From NCBI RefSeq assembly GCF_036634195.1, contig NZ_JAZIFY010000001.1:3110501-3174500 (forward strand): 64,000 nt of DNA. The letters are read 5' to 3'. The notes under the pieces are model-generated. The model was given only the letters and a program-made list of their open reading frames with translations. It made no database searches and was not told the origin of the DNA. Both the position numbers and the translations under genes were made by a program. The DNA is from Streptomyces sp. P9-A4 (GTDB lineage Bacteria; Actinomycetota; Actinomycetes; Streptomycetales; Streptomycetaceae). Positions within the stretch are counted from its first letter, which is position 1. Every line of letters begins with the position of its first letter. This document shows positions 17,019 to 25,364 of this stretch, piece after piece.

Positions 17019-18161
17019 GTGCTCAAGGACGCCACGGCCATCGTCGGGATCGGACAGACCGCCTTCGCGAAACAGCTTCCCGAGACCGAGAAGGCGCTCG
17101 CCTGCCGGGCGATCCTCGCCGCTCTCGACGACGCCGGGATCGACCCTTCCGAGGTCGACGGTTTCGCTTCCTACACGATGGAGGAGACCGACGAGGTCGA
17201 GGTCGCCAAGGCCATCGGCGCCGGCGACGTCACCTTCTTCTCCAAGGTCGGCTACGGCGGCGGCGGCTCCTGCGCCACCGTCGGCCACCTCGCCGCCGCC
17301 GTCGCCACCGGTCAGGCGAGCGTCGGCGTCGCCTGGCGGTCCAGGAAGCGGGGCTCGGGCCCCCGGCCCTGGAAGAACACCGCCGTCCAGCTGCCCACCC
17401 CCGGCCAGTGGACCCGCCCCTTCGGGCTGCTCCGCCCCGCCGACGAGATCGGCATGCTCGCCCGCCGCTACATGCACGAGTACGGCGCCACCCGCGACCA
17501 CCTGTTCAACGTCGCCCTCGCCTGCCGCAACCGCGCCAACCAGAACCCCGCCGCGATCATGTACGAACGTCCGCTGACCCGCGAGATGTACATGACCTCC
17601 CGCTGGATCAGCGAACCCCTCTGCCTCTTCGACAACTGCCTGGAGACCGACGGCGCCCTGGCGTGCGTGATCGTCTCCGCCGAGCGGGCCCGCGACTGCC
17701 GCCAGAAGCCCGTGTATGTGCACTCCGCCGCCCAGGGCCTGCCCTCCCAGCACCACGGCATGGTCAACTACTGGAACGACGACCCGCTCTCCGGCCCCGC
17801 CTGGACCGCCGCCCGACACCTGTGGAAACAGGCCGACTTCGGCCCCCAGGACGTCGACGTCGCCCAGATCTACGACGCCTTCACCCCGCTCGTCCCGCTC
17901 TCCCTGGAGGGCTACGGCTTCTGCGGCCGGGGCGAGGGCGCCGCGTTCACCGAGGGCGGCGCCCTGGAGATCGGCGGCCGACTGCCCCTCAACACCGGCG
18001 GCGGCGGACTGAGCGAGGCGTACGTCCACGGCTTCAACCTCATCAACGAGGGCGTGAAGCAGCTGCGCGGCACCTCCACCGCCCAGGTCCCCGACGCCGC
18101 CACCTGCCTGGTCACGGCGGGCGAGGGCGTCCCCACATCGGCCATCCTGCTCAGGAGCTGA
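17019..18161 (+). CDS. SCP2-type thiolase / lipid-transfer (Ltp-like) protein
   Basis: 380 aa thiolase fold of the non-condensing SCP2/Ltp type. The first core GYGGGGSCATVGHLAAA has Cys85 at the place of the thiolase nucleophile. The second half has VAQIYDAFTPLVPLSLEGYGFCGRGEG and GGRLPLNTGGGGLSEAY. This family includes thiolases and Ltp2-type retro-aldolases that work with a DUF35 partner, and a DUF35 gene follows 6 bp downstream. The GTG at 17019 has an excellent GAGGAGG site. The likely role is cleavage of a branched acyl-CoA side chain, working with the hydratase downstream. Confidence 0.85.
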   Translation: MLKDATAIVGIGQTAFAKQLPETEKALACRAILAALDDAGIDPSEVDGFASYTMEETDEVEVAKAIGAGDVTFFSKVGYGGGGSCATVGHLAAAVATGQASVGVAWRSRKRGSGPRPWKNTAVQLPTPGQWTRPFGLLRPADEIGMLARRYMHEYGATRDHLFNVALACRNRANQNPAAIMYERPLTREMYMTSRWISEPLCLFDNCLETDGALACVIVSAERARDCRQKPVYVHSAAQGLPSQHHGMVNYWNDDPLSGPAWTAARHLWKQADFGPQDVDVAQIYDAFTPLVPLSLEGYGFCGRGEGAAFTEGGALEIGGRLPLNTGGGGLSEAYVHGFNLINEGVKQLRGTSTAQVPDAATCLVTAGEGVPTSAILLRS

Positions 18162-18167
18162 ATCCAG

Positions 18168-18593
18168 ATGCTCACACCGGTCATTGACGAGGACGGCGCC
18201 CCCTTCTGGGAGTACACCGCACGGGGCGAACTACGCGTCCAGAGCTGCGCCGACTGCGGCGAGCTGCGCTTCCCGCCCCGGCCCTGCTGCCCGCACTGCC
18301 GCTCCTTCGCGAGCGAGTGGCGCCTGATGTCCGGACGCGGCCGGATCTGGTCGTACGTCCTGCCCCACCCGCCCCTCCTGCCCGAGTACGCGGCCCAGGC
18401 CCCGTACAACGCGGTGCTCGTCGAACTCGCCGACGCCCCGCACATCCGGCTCGTCGGCAATGTCGTCGCCTCCCCGCACGCCCCCCTGAACTCGGTCGAC
18501 CCGGCCCGGCTCCGGATCGGCGCCGCCGTGAAGGTCGCCTTCACCGAGACCGGCGGCCTCGCCGTCCCCCGCTGGATCCTGGAGCGCGGATGA
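18168..18593 (+). CDS. Zn-ribbon OB-fold protein (DUF35)
   Basis: 141 aa. The N-terminal rubredoxin-like zinc ribbon has Cys27, Cys30, Cys41 and Cys44 (SCADC ... CCPHC), then an OB-fold (about 55-135, GRGRIWSYVLPHPPLL). DUF35 proteins bind acyl-CoA and form complexes with Ltp-type thiolases, hydratases or aldolases. This one lies between the thiolase and the enoyl-CoA hydratase, and its stop overlaps the next start (ATGA), so it is very probably a complex partner of the upstream thiolase. Confidence 0.88.
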   Translation: MLTPVIDEDGAPFWEYTARGELRVQSCADCGELRFPPRPCCPHCRSFASEWRLMSGRGRIWSYVLPHPPLLPEYAAQAPYNAVLVELADAPHIRLVGNVVASPHAPLNSVDPARLRIGAAVKVAFTETGGLAVPRWILERG

Positions 18594-19366
18594 GCATCCG
18601 GGTCGAGCGCGACAAGGAGACCGGGGTCGCCGTCGTCACCCTCGACCGGCCGGAGAAGCACAACTCCGTCACCCTGGAGATGGCCCGCGAACTCTCGGCC
18701 GTCTGGCGGGGGTTCCGGTACGAGGACGAGGTCCGCGCGATCGTCGTCACCGGGGCCGGCGGGCGGGCCTTCTGCACGGGGATCGACCGGGACGCCGCCG
18801 GGAACGTGCCGCAGCCCTCGTCCCCGTACACGATCGACGACCCCCTCCTCGCGATCGGCCCCAAGGCGAACGACCTGTGGAAGCCGGTGATCGCCGCGGT
18901 CGAGGGCATGGCCTGCGGCGGCGCCTTCTATCTGCTCGGGGAGGCCGAGTTCCTGGTCGCCGCCGAGGACGCCGCCTTCTTCGACCCGCACACCACCTAC
19001 GGGATGGTCAGCGCCTTCGAGACCGTCCACATGGCGCTGCGGATGCCCCGCGGGGAGATCGCCCGGATGGCGCTGATGGGCAACGCGGAGCGGATCTCCG
19101 CCCGGCGGGCGTACGAGACGGGGCTCGTCTCCGAGCTGACCGAGCCCGGTGGGGCGCTGGAGGCCGCCCGTACGGCCGCCGCCGTCATCGCCTCCTACCC
19201 GACGGAGGCCGTCCAGGGGACGGTCCGGGCGCTGTGGTCGGTGCAGGAGGCGGCCAGGGCGCAGGCGCTGGCGCACGCGCCGCACCTGGTCACCCTCGGG
19301 AACCTGCCGGCGGACCGGCAGTCGGAGCTGTTCGTCCGGCGGGGGGCGGGGTTCAGGACGCGGTAG
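18590..19366 (+). CDS. Enoyl-CoA hydratase/isomerase family protein
   Basis: 258 aa crotonase fold. Oxyanion-hole segments GRAFCTGIDRD and VEGMACGGAFYLLGEAEFLVA are present, and the fold is complete to the C-terminal trimer helix. It would hydrate or isomerise an enoyl-CoA. The ATG at 18590 overlaps the DUF35 stop. Last gene of the thiolase - DUF35 - hydratase operon. It ends 15 bp from the convergent secreted protein gene. Confidence 0.88.
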   Translation: MSIRVERDKETGVAVVTLDRPEKHNSVTLEMARELSAVWRGFRYEDEVRAIVVTGAGGRAFCTGIDRDAAGNVPQPSSPYTIDDPLLAIGPKANDLWKPVIAAVEGMACGGAFYLLGEAEFLVAAEDAAFFDPHTTYGMVSAFETVHMALRMPRGEIARMALMGNAERISARRAYETGLVSELTEPGGALEAARTAAAVIASYPTEAVQGTVRALWSVQEAARAQALAHAPHLVTLGNLPADRQSELFVRRGAGFRTR

Positions 19367-19381
19367 CGGACCGGGCGCGCA

Positions 19382-19939
19382 CTACTGCTCGCGCACGTCG
19401 TACACCCAGCAGTTCTTCACCTGGCCGACGGTCTTCGGGGTCTTCATCGCGACCTCGAAGGTCTTCGAGGCGTAGCTCCCGACGGTGACGACCGCCTCGG
19501 CCGAGTCCACCGCCGAGCCCGTGGCGCCCTTGAACTCCAGGGTGACCCGGTAGGTCCCCTCGGTCGCCTCGTCCGAGGTGATCCTCAGGGTCGCCGTGGT
19601 GTCCGCCTTACGGGCCGGCTTCCCCTTGCGCTTCTTCTGCGCGGGCTTCACACAGTCCACGACCACGACCTCGACCCGGGCCGACGTGGGGGACGGGCTC
19701 GCGGTGACCGTCGCGCCCGAGCCGCCCGAGCCGTCGTAGTCGTCGTTGCTCTTCTCGTCGCTGGAGCAGCCGCCGCCCGAGTCGTCGTCGTCCGAGTGGC
19801 CGCGGCTCTTGCTCTTGCCGCTCTTGCTCTTCCCGCTGCCGCCACCACTGCTGCTGCCGTGGCTGCCGGTGTGGAATCCGGTCAGCGCCAGCACCACCAC
19901 CGTGAGCGTCGCCGCGAGCTTCAGGCGTGTCCGTACCAT
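19382..19939 (-). CDS. Ser/Gly-rich secreted protein
   Basis: 185 aa. The N-terminal hydrophobic signal (LKLAATLTVVVLALTGF) is followed by a low-complexity linker of Ser, Gly, Lys and Asp (about 26-85), including runs of SKSGKSKS and DDDDSGGGC. A folded beta-rich domain follows (about 88-185, TATLRITSDEATEGTYRVTLEF ... NCWVYDVREQ). Cysteines in the linker and near the end could form a disulfide. The ATG at 19939 has a GGGGAG site. I do not recognise a named family. Confidence 0.65.
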   Translation of the reverse strand: MVRTRLKLAATLTVVVLALTGFHTGSHGSSSGGGSGKSKSGKSKSRGHSDDDDSGGGCSSDEKSNDDYDGSGGSGATVTASPSPTSARVEVVVVDCVKPAQKKRKGKPARKADTTATLRITSDEATEGTYRVTLEFKGATGSAVDSAEAVVTVGSYASKTFEVAMKTPKTVGQVKNCWVYDVREQ

Positions 19940-20065
19940 CGCCGCTCCCCCGTCCCGTCTGTCGTGTCCGCGCCACCCTAGCGCCGCTCCGGCGCCGCCT
20001 GGCGGGCCCCCCACACCCGGCGTAGCGTCGGGAACGAGAGCCGGAGCGTCAAGGAGGCCGCATCG

Positions 20066-20716
20066 ATGATCCGCAACGTGGCCGGTGCGGTACTGGCTCT
20101 CGCCGGAGCGACGGCCGCCGTCTGGAGCCCCTTCCGTGCCTGGTACGACGGCCGTCACGGCCGCGACTACGCGATCGACGAGCTGTTCACCGGCATCACC
20201 GACGCCAAGGCCGACGTGATCGGCTCGATCCTGGCGCCCTTCCTCTTCGCCGCCCTCCTGACCGTGCTCGGGGTGGTGCTCCGCTCCCGCCTGCTCGTCG
20301 CCCTCGCCGGGGTCGTCGTCCTCGGCTTCACGATCCTGTGGATGGTGCGGGTCGGGCAGGCCGAGGGGCAGCTCACGGTGGGCGGCGACGGTACGGGCCT
20401 CGGCGACGGGGTCGCGAACGCCCTCGGCGGCGGGGTTCTGCTGCTGCTCGGCGCGCTCGTCATGTCGGGCAGGTCCCACGCGTCGCACCGGGTGGACCGG
20501 GCACCCCGGCCCACCCACCCGACACCGGACGGCCCGCCACCGGAGAGCACGCCGGACGCGCCCTCGACGCAGACATACGGTCAGCCCGACCCCTACGGGC
20601 AACCCGACCCCTACGGGCAACCCGAGCCTTACGGGCAGCCGGAGCCGCAGCGGCCGCCCGAGCAGGCCGACCGGGCGCCCGACCAGCCGGACCAGCCGCC
20701 CGAGCAGCGCCAGTAG
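20066..20716 (+). CDS. Membrane protein with Pro/Gln-rich repeat tail
   Basis: 216 aa. About four hydrophobic helices lie in residues 1-140 (MIRNVAGAVLALAGATAAVW, SILAPFLFAALLTVLGVVL, LVALAGVVVLGFTILW, GGGVLLLLGALVM). A cytoplasmic or extracytoplasmic tail follows, rich in Pro, Gln and Asp, with four tandem YGQPDP/YGQPEP units encoded by 18-bp DNA repeats. Function unknown. It converges on the afsK-like gene with a 29-bp gap containing a hairpin. Confidence 0.65.
   Translation: MIRNVAGAVLALAGATAAVWSPFRAWYDGRHGRDYAIDELFTGITDAKADVIGSILAPFLFAALLTVLGVVLRSRLLVALAGVVVLGFTILWMVRVGQAEGQLTVGGDGTGLGDGVANALGGGVLLLLGALVMSGRSHASHRVDRAPRPTHPTPDGPPPESTPDAPSTQTYGQPDPYGQPDPYGQPEPYGQPEPQRPPEQADRAPDQPDQPPEQRQ
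20576..20647 (+). repeat. Four tandem 18-bp coding repeats
   Basis: Units of TACGGGCAACCCGACCCC type (20576-20593, 20594-20611, 20612-20629, 20630-20647) encode YGQPDP, YGQPDP, YGQPEP, YGQPEP. Such in-frame repeats can change copy number by slippage. Confidence 0.8.
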
Positions 20717-20736
20717 GTACCCGTACGGCCGGGTAC
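20717..20736. terminator. Short hairpin between convergent genes
   Basis: GTACCCG at 20717-20723 pairs with CGGGTAC at 20730-20736. It fills the gap between the membrane protein and the afsK-like gene. Confidence 0.5.
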
Positions 20737-20745
20737 CCGTACGGC

Positions 20746-23178
20746 TCAGCGCCCCGCCGAACCCCGCCCCGTGGCCGTGCCCTTCACCGCGTCCAGCGCG
20801 TACACGCAGCGGTCCTTGCTGCACGCGTACACGACCCCGCCCCTGGCCACCGGCGAACCAGTGATCTCGCCGCCGGTCGCGAGCTTCCAGCGGAGCTGAC
20901 CGCCCGTCGCGTCCAGGGTGTAGAGGACGTGGTCGGCCGAGCCGAAGTGCACCCGGCCGTCGGCGACGACCGGGGAGCCGACCAGCTCGCCGCCCGCCGC
21001 GAACCGCCAGCGGGGGGTGCCGGTGACCGCGTCGAGCGTGTACAGCGCGCTGCCGCTGCCGACGTGCACATTGCCGTCGGCGACGAGCACCGGCTCGGTC
21101 GACTGGCGCGGCTCGGTCGCGATCCGCCAGCGGTCCTGGCCGGTGGTGGCGTCGAGCGCGTACACCGTGCCGAGGTGGTCCGAGAGGTACACCCCGCCGC
21201 CCGTGACCGCCGGGCCCGGCGCGAACGCGGGCGGCGAGACGAAGACGGCCGGCGCCTCGAAGTGCCAGCGGACGTGACCCGCGGCGATGTCGATCGACAG
21301 GACCCGCGTCCCGGCGGACACGTACACGCAGCCGTCCTCGGCCGGGGCCACCCTGACGGGCACGCCGGCGCAGGAGGCGGCGTCGCCGATCGGGTACGAC
21401 CAGCGCTCCACGCCCGTCCGGGCGTCGAGCGCCTGGAGCCGGGCCTCCCGCCACACGTACACGGTGTCGCCGTGCACGGCGGGCCCCGCCTCCGGGGTCT
21501 CGAAGTCGGTCTGCGCGCCGGTGATCTCCCACAGCTTGGCGCCGTTGGAGGCCTCCCAGCCCTGTACCCCGCCGCCGCGCGTACCGGTGACGACCGTGCC
21601 CCGGTCGACCTGGAGCGAGTACACCCAGGCGTCGGTGCGCAGCCGCCACCGCTCGCCGCCGTCGGTGGCGTCGAGGGCGTACAGCGTGGGTCCGTCGGAG
21701 GCGTGGATACGGCCCGAGGCGACGGCCATCGACCAGGCCACGTCCCGGGTCTTGAACTGACGCCGGCCGCTGCCGGTGTCCAGGGCGTGTACCTCGAAAG
21801 AGGTCACGTACAGCAGGTCCCCCTCCACCACCGGGGTACCCCACACGTCGTTCGACATGCGGAAGCGCCAGGGCCGCCAGGGGCCGGGCTCCGGGGAGGC
21901 GGTGTGGTCGGCGCCCTGTGCGGGGACTCCGACCGGGCGGGAGCCGGGCGGGGGGCCGGGCTCCCCGGCGTACGAGCCGTGGTCCGCGCCGTGCGGGCCG
22001 CCGCCGGGCGGCCGGATCCAGCCGGTGGCCGGGCCCGCGTCGGCGCCCCGGCCGACGGCGAGCGCGGCGCGGGTGTCGGCGACCCGGGGGCCGGGGCCGA
22101 TCGGGACGGTCGCGCCGCCCAGGCGTACGGGTCCCCCGGCGCTCTCGGCCGGTCCGGCGTGCCGGCCGCCGCCCGGAGCGCCGCCGCCGACGGGCGCGGG
22201 CTCGGGGAAGCGGGGGTCGCCGGGCGGCAGGGGCGGCGGCGGGGGCGTGCGCCGCGACACCGGTACGCCGACGGGGGCCGGGCGGCGGCCACCCCTACGG
22301 GTCTCGATCATGGCCGTGGCGCTCGCCGGCAGCCAGGCCGAGGCCGTCCCGCTGTCGTCGCTGCCGGGGCCGAAGAGATGCGGGGCCAGCTGCGCCTGGA
22401 GGTCGGCCGGGGTGGGCCGGCGGCTGACGTCCATCTGCATGCAGGACTCGATGAGGGGCCGCAGCTCCTCGGGCAGGCCCTCCAGGTCGGGGCCCTCGCG
22501 GAGCAGCATGAAGACGGTCTCGACCGGGTTCGCGCCGTGGAAGGGCGCGTGGCCGGTGGCGGCGAAGACCAGCATCGAGCCGAGCGAGAAGACATCGCTG
22601 GCGCCGGTGACGCTGCGGGAGTCGCGGGCCTGCTCGGGCGACATGTAGGCCGGGGTGCCGACGGCGACGTTGGTCATGGTCAGGCGCGTGTTGGAGACGC
22701 CCGACGCGATGCCGAAGTCGATCACCCGGGGGCCGTCCTCGACGACGAGGACGTTGGAGGGCTTGAGGTCGCGGTGGACCAGGCCCGCGCCGTGGATGGA
22801 CTGCAGGGCCTCGGCGACGCCGGCGGCCAGCCAGCGCACGGCCTGGGCCGGGAGCGGTCCGCACTCGTTCACTATCTCTTCGAGCGAGGGCGCGGGGACG
22901 TAGGCGGTCGCCAGCCAGGGCACGGCGGCGCGCGGGTCGGCGTCGACGACGGCGGCCGTGTAGAAGCCGGAGACCGCCCGCGCGGCCTCCACCTCCCGGG
23001 TGAAGCGGACCCGGAACAGCTGGTCCTCAGCGAGCTCCGTGCGCACGGTCTTGATCGCCACGCGCCGGCCCGAGGCCGAGCGCGCGAGATAGACCAGGCC
23101 CATTCCGCCCGCGCCGAGCCGGCCCAGCACCTCGAAGGGCCCGATACGTCTCGGGTCGTGCTGCGTCAGCTGTTCCAC
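20746..23178 (-). CDS. afsK: AfsK-like Ser/Thr protein kinase with beta-propeller C-terminus
   Basis: 810 aa. The N-terminal Hanks-type kinase (about 10-270) has glycine loop [15 protein letters not shown] Lys, HRDLKPSN near residue 135, DFG near 155 and SPEQ. A Pro/Gly-rich linker (about 290-420) joins it to a PQQ-like beta-propeller (about 430-810) of repeats such as [17 protein letters not shown] and [15 protein letters not shown]. No clear transmembrane helix is seen. S. coelicolor AfsK (799 aa) has the same layout and phosphorylates AfsR. The kbpA-like inhibitor gene lies just upstream, as in S. coelicolor. Confidence 0.88.
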   Translation of the reverse strand: MEQLTQHDPRRIGPFEVLGRLGAGGMGLVYLARSASGRRVAIKTVRTELAEDQLFRVRFTREVEAARAVSGFYTAAVVDADPRAAVPWLATAYVPAPSLEEIVNECGPLPAQAVRWLAAGVAEALQSIHGAGLVHRDLKPSNVLVVEDGPRVIDFGIASGVSNTRLTMTNVAVGTPAYMSPEQARDSRSVTGASDVFSLGSMLVFAATGHAPFHGANPVETVFMLLREGPDLEGLPEELRPLIESCMQMDVSRRPTPADLQAQLAPHLFGPGSDDSGTASAWLPASATAMIETRRGGRRPAPVGVPVSRRTPPPPPLPPGDPRFPEPAPVGGGAPGGGRHAGPAESAGGPVRLGGATVPIGPGPRVADTRAALAVGRGADAGPATGWIRPPGGGPHGADHGSYAGEPGPPPGSRPVGVPAQGADHTASPEPGPWRPWRFRMSNDVWGTPVVEGDLLYVTSFEVHALDTGSGRRQFKTRDVAWSMAVASGRIHASDGPTLYALDATDGGERWRLRTDAWVYSLQVDRGTVVTGTRGGGVQGWEASNGAKLWEITGAQTDFETPEAGPAVHGDTVYVWREARLQALDARTGVERWSYPIGDAASCAGVPVRVAPAEDGCVYVSAGTRVLSIDIAAGHVRWHFEAPAVFVSPPAFAPGPAVTGGGVYLSDHLGTVYALDATTGQDRWRIATEPRQSTEPVLVADGNVHVGSGSALYTLDAVTGTPRWRFAAGGELVGSPVVADGRVHFGSADHVLYTLDATGGQLRWKLATGGEITGSPVARGGVVYACSKDRCVYALDAVKGTATGRGSAGR

Positions 23179-23338
23179 TTGCCTGCCACCTCCCCGTACG
23201 GGCCATGAGGGTACGGCCCTGGCCCTGATTCTTCCTGTCCGAGGGCGCGGTTGCGAACCCGGGGGCGGATCGGGGTGTCGCAGGTCATATCAGACGGGGG
23301 GTACGAACGGTGCCGTCAGGCGGTGGGGGCGGGCTCCG

Positions 23339-24124
23339 TCAGCCGGCGTCGGAGGGTTCCGCGAGGACCGCGAAGCGGGCGCCCTGGTTGTCGTGGAGGA
23401 CGGCGATGCGGCCGTGGGGGGTGTCGTAGGGCGGGGTGGCGACCCGGCCGCCGAGGCGGGTGGTGGTCGCGCAGGCCTCGTCGCAGTCGTCGACGGCGAA
23501 GTAGACGAGGACGTGGCCGGGCATCTCGGCGGGGAAGTCGTCGGTGATCACGGCCCGCCCGCCGAAGGCGCTGTCGTCGCCGGGCCGTGAGCCGGGGGGC
23601 GACCAGACCCGGTAGTCGAAGCCGGCGTCCCTGCCCTCCTCGTCGGGGTCGACCTGGCGGCCGAGGTAGCCGAAGACGGTGGCGTAGAAGGTGTCGACGG
23701 CGTCGGGGCGGCGGGTGTACACCTCCATCCAGCAGAAGGCGCCCGGTTCGTTCGTGGTCCCGAAGCCGTTCTCGTCGCCCTGCTGCCGGATCCCGAAGAC
23801 GGCGCCGCCGGGGTCGGCGGCGAGCGCCAGGACGCCGAAGGGGCCGACGGGGTAGGGATCCATGACCATCTGGCCGCCGGCGGCCCTGATCCGGCTGGCG
23901 AGGGTGCCCGCGTTCCCGGTGGCGAGGTAGACCGTCCAGGTGGTGGGCATGCGGCCGTCGCGCTTGGGGAGGAGGCCTGCGACCCGGCGGCCCCGGAGCA
24001 GGGCCTCGTCGCGGGCGGGGTCGAAGGTCCAGCCGAAGAGCTCGCCGTAGAAGCGCTTGCCCGCTTCCAGGTCGGGGAGCTGTGCGTCCACCCAGCAGGG
24101 GGTGCCCTCAATGCGTACGGCCAT
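23339..24124 (-). CDS. kbpA: KbpA-like VOC family protein
   Basis: 261 aa with two tandem glyoxalase/VOC modules. The first starts EGTPCWVDAQLPDLEAGKRFYGELFGWTF and the second NEPGAFCWMEVYTRRPDAVDTFYATVFGY. Proteins of this type are often labelled hydroxylase. The gene immediately upstream of afsK in S. coelicolor encodes KbpA (about 252 aa), which binds AfsK and inhibits its autophosphorylation. Position, length and neighbour support the same role here. It is 160 bp from the kinase start and probably has the same orientation for co-regulation. A plain metabolic VOC role remains possible. Confidence 0.7.
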   Translation of the reverse strand: MAVRIEGTPCWVDAQLPDLEAGKRFYGELFGWTFDPARDEALLRGRRVAGLLPKRDGRMPTTWTVYLATGNAGTLASRIRAAGGQMVMDPYPVGPFGVLALAADPGGAVFGIRQQGDENGFGTTNEPGAFCWMEVYTRRPDAVDTFYATVFGYLGRQVDPDEEGRDAGFDYRVWSPPGSRPGDDSAFGGRAVITDDFPAEMPGHVLVYFAVDDCDEACATTTRLGGRVATPPYDTPHGRIAVLHDNQGARFAVLAEPSDAG

Positions 24125-24443
24125 GGATTCACGCTAGGTCCGCCGAGGCCGGCCCGCACACCCCGACATGCGAACACATAGGCGATTTATCAGGGCACAA
24201 CCCTTGGGACGCTTGGGTTGTCCACCGAAGTTGTCCACAGGCTGTTCATAAGCCTATTCGGGTACGGGGCTCCCGAGGCCGCCTCCACCGCCCGCCCGGA
24301 CTGGCGCGATCCCGCCCCTCCCCGCCGTCACCCAGCCCATCGAGACACGCGTGCCGACCTCGTAGAACACGGTTGGCAGGGGGGTGCACCCCATTTGCAG
24401 TCGGCCGAATCGCGCGCCGACACCCCCTCGGTAAGCTGACGGC
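24125..24443. promoter_or_regulatory. 319-bp divergent regulatory region (kbpA / TetR)
   Basis: No gene seen. Two DnaA-box-like sequences, TTGTCCACC (24218-24226) and TTGTCCACA (24231-24239), lie in the same direction 4 bp apart. Just before the TetR ATG, TAAGCT (24432-24437) ends 6 bp upstream, which is the usual spacing of a -10 box of a leaderless transcript. Confidence 0.45.
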
Positions 24444-25091
24444 ATGACAGGACAAGTACGCACCGTCGACGGCCGCGTGGCCGGACGACGCGGCCAGGCG
24501 ACGCGGCAGAAGCTGCTCGACTGCCTCGGTGAGATGCTCAGCTCCTCGCCCTACCGGGACGTCAAGGTCATCGATGTGGCCCGGAAGGCGGGTACTTCAC
24601 CCGCGACGTTCTATCAGTACTTCCCGGACGTCGAGGGCGCGGTTCTCGAGATCGCGGAGGAAATGGCCAAGGAGGGCGCCGGGTTGACCGAGCTGGTCGC
24701 CGGCCGCTCCTGGGTCGGCAAGGCCGGATGGCAGACCTCCGAGGAACTCGTCGAAGGCTTCCTGGACTTCTGGCGCAAGCACGACGCGATCCTCCGGGTC
24801 GTGGACCTCGGCGCCGCCGAGGGCGACAAGCGGTTCTACAAGATCCGCATGAAGATCCTGAACTCGGTCACCAACTCCCTCACGGACGCGGTGAAGGAGC
24901 TCCAGGCCAAGGGCAAGGTCGACAAGGAGGTCAGTCCGGCCGCCATGGCGGGCTCCCTGGTGGCGATGCTGGCCTCGGTCGCCGGCCACCAGAAGGGCTT
25001 CACGACCTGGGGCGTGAAGCAGGCCGAACTCAAGCCGAACCTGGCGCTGTTGGTGCACCTCGGCATCACCGGCAGGAAGCCGACCAGATAG
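24444..25091 (+). CDS. TetR family transcriptional regulator
   Basis: 215 aa. The N-terminal HTH (about 15-65: RRGQATRQKLLDCLGEMLSSSPYRDVKVIDVARKAGTSPATFYQYFPDVEGAV, quoted in part as GTSPATFYQYFPD) is typical TetR, followed by an all-helical ligand domain. It is divergent from kbpA. It is probably read from a leaderless mRNA, because no ribosome site is visible and a TAAGCT -10 lies 6 bp before ATG. Its target is unknown. It is one of two TetR genes in the window and so a candidate for the CTGACGG operators, but only a half site occurs at its own start. Confidence 0.88.
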   Translation: MTGQVRTVDGRVAGRRGQATRQKLLDCLGEMLSSSPYRDVKVIDVARKAGTSPATFYQYFPDVEGAVLEIAEEMAKEGAGLTELVAGRSWVGKAGWQTSEELVEGFLDFWRKHDAILRVVDLGAAEGDKRFYKIRMKILNSVTNSLTDAVKELQAKGKVDKEVSPAAMAGSLVAMLASVAGHQKGFTTWGVKQAELKPNLALLVHLGITGRKPTR

Positions 25092-25177
25092 CCCCGCCCC
25101 ACTCCTTCACCCGTCCTGTCGTCGACGCCGACGGCGGCCCGCCCCCACGGACCGCCGTCGGCGTCGCCGTGTCCGGG

Positions 25178-25257
25178 GGCGTACGTGTGCGGAGGCGTAC
25201 GTGCGCAGGGGCGTACGCACTCGGGGTCGTACGCATGCGGGGGCGTACGCATACAGA
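25178..25257. repeat. Five tandem 16-bp repeats
   Basis: Units at 25178, 25194, 25210, 25226 and 25242, each 16 bp, with consensus GGCGTACGCATGCGGG and a central GTAC. It lies in the gap between the convergent TetR and ABC permease genes. No reading frame of note runs through it. Confidence 0.8.
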
Positions 25258-25274
25258 GTCGCGCGACGGCCCCC

Positions 25275-25296
25275 GAACGCCGAAGGGGCGGCGTTC
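25275..25296. terminator. Hairpin terminator
   Basis: GAACGCCG (25275-25282) pairs with CGGCGTTC (25289-25296) around AAGGGG, between converging TetR and ABC permease genes. Confidence 0.6.
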
Positions 25297-25364
25297 CCCG
25301 ACCCTTGTCGGAGTACGCCGCCCTCGGGCGGTACGCGTCGCGGGAGGTCCCGCACCCATGCCGG

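Noticed and set aside
15361..19366. Steroid (HIP) degradation cluster because of the FadD3-like ligase
   Set aside because: No ipdA/B, ipdC, ring-cleavage or kstR2-type genes or motifs are present. The ligase likeness alone is not enough.
24430..24448. CTGACGG at the TetR start as a tenth operator
   Set aside because: Only one half matches; the other half (ATGACAG) does not. Autoregulation through this motif is not supported.
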